A DNA stretch of 64,000 bases from assembly GCF_038237375.1 (NCBI RefSeq), contig NZ_CP151273.1, positions 1,612,001 through 1,676,000 on the forward strand. Direction: 5' to 3'. The notes beneath the pieces are model-generated. The model was not told the DNA's origin. It worked only from the letters and a program-made list of their open reading frames with translations, and made no database searches. Made by a program: the position numbers and the translations under genes. Of the stretch, positions 49,816-58,515 are shown piece after piece; the stretch's first letter is position 1; every line of letters starts with the position of its first letter. Source of the DNA: Alcaligenes sp. SDU_A2 (GTDB lineage: Bacteria > Pseudomonadota > Gammaproteobacteria > Burkholderiales > Burkholderiaceae_B).

Positions 49816-51449
49816 GACGGCGCTCCTGATTCTACCGACCGCAGTGGATTCTGGCGCAGTACTGAGCCGATATAGGCGCGGGGCTCGTCCAGTTGTCGGG
49901 CGGTCTGTTCCAGGTAGGTCGTGATGGGGCCGGCGTGCCAACTGAGTATGCCGCAGGCCAGAATGATGGCTCCGATAGGCATGGCTTCGATCAGTTTCAG
50001 GCGCGGAATGGCCATGTCGCTGTTACTCCAGAACAGGCGTATGCCGGTGCGCACCATGGCGATCAGGCCAGCAACGCCGGATATCAGCACGGCACCGGTC
50101 AGTATCCAGGCGTTCAGCGGCTCGGGCGATTGTCCGGAGGCTTTCAGGGCAGCGGTCAGCAGGGACAGCTTGGCCACAAAGCCCGAGAGCGGGGGCAGGC
50201 CCACGATCAGCAAGGCGCAGGCAATGAATGACATACCCAGAAAGACCATGACGCCGGGTATGGCCAGGCCCACGACATCGTCGCTGTGATCGGCCGATTC
50301 CGGATCATCCAGATCGAACACTTCCTGACTGACGGCCAGTAGGTCCGCGCCGAAAGGCTTGGTGCGGCTGACCAGTTCCAGCAGCAGGAAAAAAGCGCCC
50401 AGAGCCATGACACTGCTGATCATGTAGTACAGTGCCGGTCCGGTCAGGATGACGCCAGGCATGCCCAGGGCCGCCAGCAAGGTGCCCGAAGAAACGATGA
50501 TGCTGTAGCCGGCCAGGCGTTCGGGTTGTTGGGCCGACAGCATGCCTACGGCACCGACGGCCAGGGTGGCGATGCCGGCCGGGAACATCCAGGCACCGCC
50601 GAAGGCGGCCGGTGCTCCGGTGGGCAGCAGCAGCGAGCCGATGCGCAGCAGGGCGTAAATGCCGACCTTGGTCATGATGGCGAACATGGCCGCTACCGGC
50701 GCACTGGCGTTGCCGTAGGCGGCGGGTAGCCAGAAGTTCAGGGGCCAGGCCGCTGCCTTGATCAGGAAGGCAATGCCCAAAATGGCAATGGCCGATTCAA
50801 ATAGCAGCCGGTCCGAGTCGGGCAGCGAGCCGGCCCGCAAGGCCAGATCGGCCATGTTCAGGGTGCCCGATACGCCGTAGATCATGGCGATGGCGATCAG
50901 GAGCAGAAAGGACGAGACCAGATTGACGGCAATGTAGTGCAGGCCTGCGCTGACGCGGGCGGGGCCCGAGCCGTGCAGCATCAAGCCGTAGGAGGCGGCC
51001 AGCAAGACTTCGAAGAATACGAACAGGTTGAACAGGTCGCCGGTCAGGAAAGCACCGTTCAGCCCCATCAGCAGGAACTGGAACAGCGGGTGAAAGTGCA
51101 CGCCCACGCGGTCCCAGCGGGCCAGGGCATAAAACCAGCAGCAAAACGCCAGCACGTTGGTCAGCACCAGCATCAGTGCCGAGAGCCTGTCCACGACCAG
51201 GACGATGCCAAAGGGGGCCGGCCAGTCGCCCAGCAGATACACGCCCACGGACTGGGGCCAGATCGGGGCCAAGGTGCCGTCGGCCAGCAAAAGCAGGTAG
51301 ACGGAGCAGACCAGTTGGGCCAGCAGCGAGGCAAAGGCGATCAGCAGCTTGTAGTGGCGGCGCTTGTCGCGCAGCATGATCATCAAGGCCGCGGCCATCA
51401 TGGGGATGGCGACGGGGAAGATGGGCAGGTGTTGGTTCAGCAGGCTCAC
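49812..51449 (-). CDS. mnhD: Mrp-type cation/proton antiporter subunit D
   Basis: A 545-residue, about 14-span protein related to complex I NuoN/NuoM. Marks: LLMGLNGAFLTGDLFNLFVFFEVLL, IAFLIKAAAWPLNFWLPAAYGNASAPVAAMFAIMTKVG with the conserved lysines, and LPPLSGFVAK. It forms the antiporter core with subunit A. Confidence 0.92.
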   Translation of the reverse strand: MSLLNQHLPIFPVAIPMMAAALMIMLRDKRRHYKLLIAFASLLAQLVCSVYLLLLADGTLAPIWPQSVGVYLLGDWPAPFGIVLVVDRLSALMLVLTNVLAFCCWFYALARWDRVGVHFHPLFQFLLMGLNGAFLTGDLFNLFVFFEVLLAASYGLMLHGSGPARVSAGLHYIAVNLVSSFLLLIAIAMIYGVSGTLNMADLALRAGSLPDSDRLLFESAIAILGIAFLIKAAAWPLNFWLPAAYGNASAPVAAMFAIMTKVGIYALLRIGSLLLPTGAPAAFGGAWMFPAGIATLAVGAVGMLSAQQPERLAGYSIIVSSGTLLAALGMPGVILTGPALYYMISSVMALGAFFLLLELVSRTKPFGADLLAVSQEVFDLDDPESADHSDDVVGLAIPGVMVFLGMSFIACALLIVGLPPLSGFVAKLSLLTAALKASGQSPEPLNAWILTGAVLISGVAGLIAMVRTGIRLFWSNSDMAIPRLKLIEAMPIGAIILACGILSWHAGPITTYLEQTARQLDEPRAYIGSVLRQNPLRSVESGAPS

Positions 51450-51787
51450 AGATCGTCTTCCTCGCGGCCATCGACGTGGTCGGTGCCGCTCAGGCCGCGA
51501 TTGGCCAGCAGAACCACCAGGAAAAGGGCTGTGGTGGCAAAGCCGATCACAATGGCGGTCAGCACCAGGGCCTGGGGCAGTGGGTCTGCATAGCGGGCCG
51601 ACTGCTCGGCGGCATCGATGACCGGCGCGGCGCTGATTTCAAGACGCCCCATGCTGAAGATGAACAGATTGACGGCGTACGACAGCAAGGCCAGGCCCAT
51701 GATGACCTGGAAGGTGCGCGGGCGCAGCAGCAACCAGACTCCGGAGCCGGCCAACACGCCGATGGCGATAGAGAGAACGATTTCCAT
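51446..51787 (-). CDS. mnhC: Mrp-type cation/proton antiporter subunit C
   Basis: A 113-residue NuoK-like protein with three spans (GVLAGSGVWLLLRPRTFQVIMGLALLSYAVNLFIF) and TAIVIGFATTALFLV. Its ATG overlaps the stop of mnhA by one base. Confidence 0.92.
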   Translation of the reverse strand: MEIVLSIAIGVLAGSGVWLLLRPRTFQVIMGLALLSYAVNLFIFSMGRLEISAAPVIDAAEQSARYADPLPQALVLTAIVIGFATTALFLVVLLANRGLSGTDHVDGREEDDL

Positions 51788-54708
51788 TAGTGTTGCTCCG
51801 TCGCGGCAGGGGCGGCCGGGCGGGCCGCAGGCAGCTTGCGGTAGAAACGCAGCGACTGGTGGGCCAGGGCGATCAGCATCAGTATGGTCGAGCCGATGAC
51901 CAGCATGAACACGCCTATGTCAAAAATCAGGGCGCTGGAGGTATGGACATCGCCGATCAGCGGCAGGTGCAGATCCCAGCTTTGCGCGGACAGAAAGGGT
52001 TTGTTGTACCACCACACCAGCATGGCGGAAAAACCGGCAGTCAGAAGACCGATGGCAATCCAGGTCTGGGGCTGGATCAGCGGGCGCGATTCCATCCAGA
52101 CCACGCCGCTGACCATGTATTGCAGGATGATGGCGGTGGCCATGATCAGGCCTGCCACAAAACCGCCGCCCGGCAGATTGTGGCCGCGCAGCAGAAAGTA
52201 CAGGGCGATCAGGGTGGCCACGGGCAACAACAGACGCAGCAGCACGGCCGGGATGCGCATGATGCCCTCGGGCAGCAGGGCCTCGGGGTCGGGTTCGACG
52301 AATACAGCTTCGCGCGAGTCGCTGACGTTCTGGCGGCGGGCCAGCGGCATGGCGATGGCCTCGACCGGAGGGCGGAAGCGGCGCAGCAGCGCAAAGACCG
52401 TGATGGCTACGATGCCCAGCACCGTAATTTCGCCAAAGGTGTCAAAGCCACGGAAGTCCACCAGAATGACGTTGACCACGTTGGCACCGCCGCCCAGTGG
52501 AAGGGACTTGTCGACAAAGAAGGACGAGATGCCGCTAGGATGCGGGCGGGTCATGACCGCGAACGCCAGCGCGGCCACGCCGCCCCCGGCCAGGATGGCG
52601 ATGCTCAGATCCCGACCGCGACGAAACAGAGCGCGACCGCCGCTGGCGTCGCTGCCGGGCATGTCGCTGACGCGCTGTGGAAGCCAACGCAGCCCCAGCA
52701 GGATCAGCACCATGGTGACTACTTCAACTGCCAACTGGGTCAGGGCCAGGTCGGGGGCCGACAGCCAGGCGTAGGTCAGGCTGGTTACCAGGCCGGCACC
52801 GCCGGCCAGCAACAGGGAGGCCGGACGATGGAATTTGGCCTGGCGGGCAGCGCCGATGGCGCAGGCAATGCCCACGCCCCACATCAGTGCAAAGAAGGGG
52901 TCCAAGGGCGTAAAGCGCACAGCTTTGATCCACTCGCCCCGCATCAGCGGCAAGGCTGCCACGCACAGCGTGACTACCACGATCAGCAGAACCTGGCGTT
53001 GCAAGCGGGACGAGACCAGCTTGCCGACCGCCCAGTTGGCCCCGATTTCCAGGTACTCCATGGCCAGCTCGAACAGTCGGCGGCCATCGGCGCGGGTCAG
53101 CAAGGGCGTGCGACCTTGTCGGTTGCGGTAGAAGCGGTTGATGAGCAGCACCAGAACCACGCCCACCAAGGTGGCGACCAGGCTCATGATCAGGGGCAGA
53201 TTGACGCCATGCCATAGCGCCAGATCGTATTGAGGCGTAGTGCCGCCCAGAATGGCGGTGGCGGCGGTATGCAGGAAGGGGCCAAAGGTCAGGCCCGGAA
53301 TAATGCCCACCAGCAGGCAGGTCAGCACCAGGATGGCGCTGGGGATCAGCATCAGGCGCGGTGGCTCGTGGGGCTGGCGTGGCAGGTCGGTGGCGACCGG
53401 ACCGAAAAAGACCTGGGCGATGAAACGCAGCGAATACGCTACGCTGAAGGAACCCGCGATGACGGCGGCAGCGGGCAGCAAATATTCCCAGGTGCTGCCG
53501 TTACCCGCCAAGATGGTTTCGGCAAAGAACATTTCTTTGGAGATGAAGCCATTGAGCAAGGGCACGCCCGCCATCGCCGCTGCCGCGACGGTCGCCAGTG
53601 TGGCGGTCAGCGGCATGGCGTGGCGCAGGCCTGACAGCAGGTTCAGGTTGCGTGTGCCGGTTTCGTGATCCACGATGCCGGCAGCCATGAACAACGATGC
53701 CTTGAAGGTGGCGTGGTTCATCATGTGGAACAGCGCCGCTACCAGGGCCAGCGGACTGTTCAGGCCCAGCAGCAGGGTGATCAGGCCCAGATGGCTGATG
53801 GTGGAGTAGGCTAGTACGCCTTTCATGTCGCGCTGGAACATGGCGACATAGGCTCCCAGGGTCAGGGAACACAGTCCGGCCCCGCCGATGATGACCGCCC
53901 ATTCGGTGGTGCCGGCCAGCGCCGGCCACAGGCGCGCCAGCAGAAAGACACCGGCCTTGACCATGGTGGCCGAGTGCAGATAGGCCGATACCGGCGTGGG
54001 GGCGGCCATGGCGTGGGGCAGCCAGATATGAAAGGGGAATTGGGCGCTTTTGGTGAGCGCGCCAAGCGCGATCAGGATCAGCATGCCGGTATACCAGGGA
54101 TGGCTGCGGATCTGTTCGCCCGATTCCAGCACCACGCTCAGATCGTAGCTACCGGCGGCCTGGCCCAGCATCAGCACGCCGGCCAGCAGGCAAAAACCGC
54201 CTGTGCCCGTGATGATGAGCGACATGCGCGCACCGCGCCGCGCGTCCATGCGGTGATACCAATAGGCGATCAGCATGAACGAGGACAGACTGGTCAGCTC
54301 CCAGAAAACCACCAGTTGGATCAGGTTTCCTGATAGCACCACGCCCAGCATGGAGCCCATGAAGGCTTGCAAGAACGCGAAGAAGCGGCGCACGGGGTCC
54401 TGGGCGGACAGGTAATAGTGCGCATACAGGGCGATGAGCGCGCCCATGGCGGTAATGATGAAGCTGAACAGCCAGGCGTAGCCGTCCATGCGCAGCTTGA
54501 AAGTCAGGCCGTGGGCGGGTATCCAGGCACGCGAGGATTCCAGGACTTGGCCTTGGGCAACATCCGGATAGGCATAGAGGGTCAGGAGGGCACAGGTGAC
54601 TGCGACAAGGCCGGCCAGTAAGGCCTGAAGTTTGCGCGCGTTTGCGGGCAGCAGGGAAGATAGCAAGCTGCCAACAAAGGGCAGCGCTAGGATCACGAGC
54701 AGATACAT
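51787..54708 (-). CDS. mnhA: Mrp-type cation/proton antiporter subunit A (MnhA-MnhB fusion)
   Basis: A 973-residue membrane protein. Residues 1-500 are NuoL-like (FELTSLSSFMLIAYW-type region here FWELTSLSSFMLIAYWY, SAQFPFHIWLPHAMAAPTPVSAYLHSATMVKAG); the middle matches the MnhA C-terminal domain. Residues from about 830 form an MnhB domain (LRGHNLPGGGFVAGLIMATAI). So A and B are one chain, as in PhaAB and other group-2 Mrp operons. It exports Na+ or K+ against protons. The ATG at 54708 (GGAG upstream) is preferred over a GTG one codon earlier. Confidence 0.92.
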   Translation of the reverse strand: MYLLVILALPFVGSLLSSLLPANARKLQALLAGLVAVTCALLTLYAYPDVAQGQVLESSRAWIPAHGLTFKLRMDGYAWLFSFIITAMGALIALYAHYYLSAQDPVRRFFAFLQAFMGSMLGVVLSGNLIQLVVFWELTSLSSFMLIAYWYHRMDARRGARMSLIITGTGGFCLLAGVLMLGQAAGSYDLSVVLESGEQIRSHPWYTGMLILIALGALTKSAQFPFHIWLPHAMAAPTPVSAYLHSATMVKAGVFLLARLWPALAGTTEWAVIIGGAGLCSLTLGAYVAMFQRDMKGVLAYSTISHLGLITLLLGLNSPLALVAALFHMMNHATFKASLFMAAGIVDHETGTRNLNLLSGLRHAMPLTATLATVAAAAMAGVPLLNGFISKEMFFAETILAGNGSTWEYLLPAAAVIAGSFSVAYSLRFIAQVFFGPVATDLPRQPHEPPRLMLIPSAILVLTCLLVGIIPGLTFGPFLHTAATAILGGTTPQYDLALWHGVNLPLIMSLVATLVGVVLVLLINRFYRNRQGRTPLLTRADGRRLFELAMEYLEIGANWAVGKLVSSRLQRQVLLIVVVTLCVAALPLMRGEWIKAVRFTPLDPFFALMWGVGIACAIGAARQAKFHRPASLLLAGGAGLVTSLTYAWLSAPDLALTQLAVEVVTMVLILLGLRWLPQRVSDMPGSDASGGRALFRRGRDLSIAILAGGGVAALAFAVMTRPHPSGISSFFVDKSLPLGGGANVVNVILVDFRGFDTFGEITVLGIVAITVFALLRRFRPPVEAIAMPLARRQNVSDSREAVFVEPDPEALLPEGIMRIPAVLLRLLLPVATLIALYFLLRGHNLPGGGFVAGLIMATAIILQYMVSGVVWMESRPLIQPQTWIAIGLLTAGFSAMLVWWYNKPFLSAQSWDLHLPLIGDVHTSSALIFDIGVFMLVIGSTILMLIALAHQSLRFYRKLPAARPAAPAATEQH

Positions 54709-54819
54709 CACGCTCCAACAGGCGATAATTTTAGGCAGTTAGCGCTTAATGATACGATATATGACGCTAAAGTCAGCCTGCCGTCAGTTAAAAAAGTGTT
54801 TTTTTTACTTTCCGCGGTC

Positions 54820-54833
54820 TTGATGCAGGTCAA
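54820..54833 (+). promoter_or_regulatory. FNR box upstream of hemN
   Basis: TTGATGCAGGTCAA matches TTGAT-N4-ATCAA at 9 of 10 defined bases, 72 bp before the hemN start. Oxygen-independent coproporphyrinogen oxidase genes are classic FNR/Anr targets, so activation under oxygen limitation is expected. Confidence 0.8.
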
Positions 54834-54905
54834 TAGGCGGGGCTCGGTTTTCTCCCACAATGGGTGCTTATCAAGAAGAAAAGGCCTCTTGCTGGAGAAC
54901 CCGCC

Positions 54906-56327
54906 ATGTCCAGTATTCTGGAAGAAATCCACGCTCCTGCGCTCGGCAATCCCGACATCGAAATTTCCGAAGCGCTGATCCGGCGCTTTGACCGCACCGG
55001 CCCGCGTTATACCTCGTACCCGACGGCCGACCGCTTCTTTCAGGATTTCCCTGCGCAACCCTATATACACGAGCTGTCGCGTCGCGCCCTGAGCAGCAAC
55101 AATCCGCCCCTGTCCGTTTACCTGCATATCCCGTTCTGTCAGTCCCTGTGCTATTTTTGCGCCTGCAACAAGGTCATTACCCAGGACCGCAGCAAAAGCG
55201 ATCAGTACCTGCGCTACCTGTTGCGCGAGATCGACATGGTTACCCAGTACATGGGCGAGGACCGGCGCACCGAGCAACTGCACTTGGGCGGCGGTTCGCC
55301 CACGTTCCTGGAGCACGCGCAGCTGGCGCGCCTGATGGACCGTTTGCAAGCCCGCTTCCAATTTACCGACGATGCCGAGCTGGGCATAGAAATCGACCCG
55401 CGCACGCTGGCCGACGGCACCTTGCAGGGCCTGGCGCAATTGGGTTTTAACCGCACCAGTTTCGGCGTGCAGGATTTTGACCCCCGCGTGCAGGAAGCGG
55501 TCAATCGCATCCAGCCGCTGGACATGGTTCGTCGCGCGATCGAAGAAGGGCGGGCCGCCGGTTTTCAGTCCATCAACACCGACCTTATTTACGGCTTGCC
55601 GTTGCAAAGTCTGGATAGCTTTGCTGCCACGATCGACTCGCTGGTGCAACTGCGCCCGGACCGCATCGCTTTATACAATTACGCGCACCTGCCGACGCGT
55701 TTCAAGGCCCAGCGCCTGATTCGCGAGGCCGATCTGCCCGATGCCGAACAGCGTCTGCAATTGTTTCTGATGTCCTCGCAGCGTCTGCTCGATGCTGGTT
55801 ATGTCTATATAGGGCTGGACCATTTTGCCTTGCCTACGGACGAGCTGAATCTGGCCCGTCTGGACGGTAGTCTGCATCGTAATTTCCAGGGCTACACCAC
55901 CCGCGCCTCCTGTGATCTGGTGTCTTTCGGCGTTTCCTCTATCGGCCAGGTGGGCCCCATGCACGTGCAGAACGTGCGCAGCTTGCGTAACTACTACGCC
56001 GATCTGGATCGGGGCCGCATTCCAGTCGAGCGTGGCATCGTCATGCAGCCGGACGACAGCCTGCGCGCGGAAATCATCATGAGCCTGATGTGTAGCGCGC
56101 CTGTGCAGATCGAACGGCTGGAAGCGCGCTATGGCATTGACTTTGCCAGCTATTTCGCTGGCGAGCTGAACGAACTGGACACCTATGTGCAAGCCGGTCT
56201 GCTGACGGTGGATCACGACAGCATCCAGGTCTTGCCCAAAGGACGCTTGTTCGTGCGCGCCTTCAGCATGGTGTTCGACAAATATCTGGGCCAGGCGACG
56301 ACTGCCCGTTATTCCCGCTTGATCTGA
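54906..56327 (+). CDS. hemN: Oxygen-independent coproporphyrinogen III dehydrogenase HemN
   Basis: A 473-residue radical SAM enzyme making protoporphyrinogen IX without oxygen. Seen: GPRYTSYPTADRF at the N-terminus, the cluster motif HIPFCQSLCYFCACNKV (CxxxCxxC), SAM-binding LGGGSPTFL, and GLDHFALPTDELN and FQGYTTR further on, all HemN-specific (not HemW). Fits with the d1 pathway in supplying heme under low oxygen. Confidence 0.95.
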   Translation: MSSILEEIHAPALGNPDIEISEALIRRFDRTGPRYTSYPTADRFFQDFPAQPYIHELSRRALSSNNPPLSVYLHIPFCQSLCYFCACNKVITQDRSKSDQYLRYLLREIDMVTQYMGEDRRTEQLHLGGGSPTFLEHAQLARLMDRLQARFQFTDDAELGIEIDPRTLADGTLQGLAQLGFNRTSFGVQDFDPRVQEAVNRIQPLDMVRRAIEEGRAAGFQSINTDLIYGLPLQSLDSFAATIDSLVQLRPDRIALYNYAHLPTRFKAQRLIREADLPDAEQRLQLFLMSSQRLLDAGYVYIGLDHFALPTDELNLARLDGSLHRNFQGYTTRASCDLVSFGVSSIGQVGPMHVQNVRSLRNYYADLDRGRIPVERGIVMQPDDSLRAEIIMSLMCSAPVQIERLEARYGIDFASYFAGELNELDTYVQAGLLTVDHDSIQVLPKGRLFVRAFSMVFDKYLGQATTARYSRLI

Positions 56328-56450
56328 TGCCGTGGCCGCCCCTTTTTGGGCGACGCGCGGCTCTTGCCCTGTTCCCGGTCCCGATGTGGCCGGGCAGGTT
56401 CTTGCTTTAACCAAAGGTATAACATTGTGCTAAAGACGGATTTGCGTCTC

Positions 56451-57599
56451 ATGTCCCTGAAGGGGAAATTGCTTTTACCCATTGTCCAGGGGGGCATGGG
56501 GGTCGGCGTCTCCGCATCCCGTCTGGCGGGAGCGGTCGCTGCATTGGGCGGTCTTGGAACCATCTCCAGCGTGGACCTGCGGCGTCATCATAACGACCTG
56601 ATGGACAACACCCAGGGGGATGTGCCCAAGCAGGTCGTGGACGCCGCCAACCTGCAGGCCTTGGACCGCGAGATCCGCAATGCGCGGGATAACGCGGCCG
56701 GGCAGGGAGCGGTGGCAGTCAATGTCATGAAAGCGGTGTCTCAGTATCCCGAGTACGTCCGCCAGTCCTGCGAGAGCGGTGCCGATGCCGTGGTTGTGGG
56801 GGCCGGCTTGCCGCTGGATCTGCCCGACCTGACGCAGGACCACCCCAAAGTGGCCCTGATTCCTATTTTGTCCGATGTGCGTGGCGTAACCTTGCTGGTC
56901 AAAAAATGGCTGCGCCGCAAGCGCTTGCCCGATGCCGTCGTCATAGAAAACCCGCGTTTTGCCGCTGGCCATCTGGGTGCGCCCGATGACCAGTCGCTGA
57001 GCAAGCCCGAGTACGCTTTTCAGCGTGTGCTGGAAGGTTGCCGCGCCTTGTTCCGCGAATTGGGGCTGGAGGCCGAGCGTATTCCGCTAATTGCCGCCGG
57101 TGGGGTGCATCGCCCCGAGCAGGTGCGCGAACTGATGGGCTGGGGAGCGGATGCCGTGCAGTTGGGCACCGCTTTTGCCGTCACGTCGGAAGGCGATGCG
57201 CATGCCAACTTCAAGCGTGTGCTGCTTGATGCCGAACCTAAGGATATCGTTACGTTCATGAGCGTGGCGGGTCTGCCGGCCCGTGCCGTACGCACCCCCT
57301 GGCTGGATGCGTATCTGCACAAAGAAAGCAAGTTGCAGTCGGTGGCCCGTCAGCGGCCCTGCACTGAAGGTTTCGATTGTCTGGCCCATTGCGGGCTGCG
57401 CGACGGGGTGCAGCGGCACGGTCAGTTCTGCATTGACCGGCAGTTGGCGTATGCCTTGCAAGGCGACGTGGAGCGCGGCTTGTTCTTTCGCAGTGCCGAA
57501 GCCTTGCCATTTGGCAAGGCCATGCGCTCGGTGCGCGAACTGATGGATTACATGCTTAACGGGCGCAATCCCGATGCCGTGCAACCGGCGGCGGGCTAG
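56451..57599 (+). CDS. Nitronate monooxygenase / 2-nitropropane dioxygenase family flavoprotein
   Basis: A 382-residue FMN TIM-barrel protein. LLLPIVQGGMGVGVSASRLAGAVAALGGLGTIS is the family N-terminus; DAVVVGAGLPLDLPDL, LIAAGGVHRPEQVRELMGWGADAVQLGTAF give the FMN phosphate site. It is longer than class I nitronate monooxygenases, with a cysteine-containing C-terminal extension (FDCLAHCGLRDG). Substrate not readable. A GTG at 56427 with AAAGG upstream is an alternative start. Confidence 0.75.
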   Translation: MSLKGKLLLPIVQGGMGVGVSASRLAGAVAALGGLGTISSVDLRRHHNDLMDNTQGDVPKQVVDAANLQALDREIRNARDNAAGQGAVAVNVMKAVSQYPEYVRQSCESGADAVVVGAGLPLDLPDLTQDHPKVALIPILSDVRGVTLLVKKWLRRKRLPDAVVIENPRFAAGHLGAPDDQSLSKPEYAFQRVLEGCRALFRELGLEAERIPLIAAGGVHRPEQVRELMGWGADAVQLGTAFAVTSEGDAHANFKRVLLDAEPKDIVTFMSVAGLPARAVRTPWLDAYLHKESKLQSVARQRPCTEGFDCLAHCGLRDGVQRHGQFCIDRQLAYALQGDVERGLFFRSAEALPFGKAMRSVRELMDYMLNGRNPDAVQPAAG

Positions 57600-57623
57600 T
57601 GTTTGTGGCGGCTCTATCCGGCC

Positions 57624-58178
57624 TTAGCGCGCACCAGAGCTGCCGACCTCGGTAATTAAACCATCGGCTGTGCCATCCAGGGTATGGACGGCGTGCCGGC
57701 GCTGCTGCTCCAGCACCAGTCTGCGGGCAGCAGCATAGCATTCTTCGATGTGCTGATTACCCACTTTGCGCAGCACCACAAAGCTGATCGTCGAAGAGAT
57801 CGCGCTGCCGATCAGGGGCACATACTTGGCCCCGTATTTCCCGGCCAGTTTTTTTGCCCCCATGCGCACCAGAATGTTCACGACCCGGTCTGTGGTCAGG
57901 ACGCGGCCGACCAGGCCTACGCCCATGCTGGTGCCGCCCACGATCACCATTTTTTTCAACTCGGGGCTAAGGTTGTCCACGTCTTGCGCGGACAGACCGA
58001 AACGGGCGTTGATCATGGGGATGATTTTCATCAGAATGGCCACATCGGCACCCACATCCACGCCGGGAATGGGGACGACTGCGGCAGCAGCCGATAGCAG
58101 GGCGCGTCGGCTGACCAGCTTACGGCAGTCGTTACGGATTTCGTCCAGTTTGTCCAGCGTCATTGGGCGCATGAGCAT
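57624..58178 (-). CDS. DUF697/EcsC-like small membrane-associated protein
   Basis: A 184-residue protein. Two hydrophobic hairpins with P-x-PG-x-D type turns (SAAAAVVPIPGVDVGADVAIL, then YVPLIGSAISSTISFVVL) recall the DUF697/YcjF and EcsC families, which bind membranes without known enzymatic activity. Charged helices lie on both sides. The first ATG at 58178 is used; a second at 58163 is possible. Stands alone and converges on the nitronate monooxygenase gene. Confidence 0.55.
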   Translation of the reverse strand: MLMRPMTLDKLDEIRNDCRKLVSRRALLSAAAAVVPIPGVDVGADVAILMKIIPMINARFGLSAQDVDNLSPELKKMVIVGGTSMGVGLVGRVLTTDRVVNILVRMGAKKLAGKYGAKYVPLIGSAISSTISFVVLRKVGNQHIEECYAAARRLVLEQQRRHAVHTLDGTADGLITEVGSSGAR

Positions 58179-58515
58179 GTCCTGAAGTAAATAAAAAAGG
58201 CGGCCACAGAGGACGGCGCTGATGTTCAGATGGGGATAAAAGGCGTTTTATCCAGTGCGGCAATCCTGCTTTATCGTAGTGGTCAGGTTGTGTTCTGGTC
58301 GTAAATTGCATTTTTTGACGCATTTGAAAACTTTGCTTTCAACTCTGTCGGGATCGCGCAGGCCGAGCCTAGGCATGGCGTGCTGCGGTTTTCGGTCTCC
58401 TCCAGGAGGTTAATGCATTTTTTGTCTTGCCGAAAAAGAGTCTTGTGCCTGTCCGGCGGGTGTCGATTTACTCTACACTGAGCGCCGAAAACAGCTTGTC
58501 TACAGGGGAAGAAAG
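58179..58515. other. Intergenic region ahead of the macroglobulin gene
   Basis: About 340 bp. It holds a tiny frame, 58413-58481 (22 codons, MHFLSCRKRVLCLSGGCRFT...), with a perfect GGAGG three bases before its ATG inside the palindrome CCTCCAGGAGG (58399-58409). No other gene or terminator is clear. Confidence 0.4.

Noticed and set aside
51790-53217. A 475-codon plus-strand frame inside the antiporter operon
   Set aside because: Gln/His/Gly-rich translation without domains, antisense to the well-supported mnhA.
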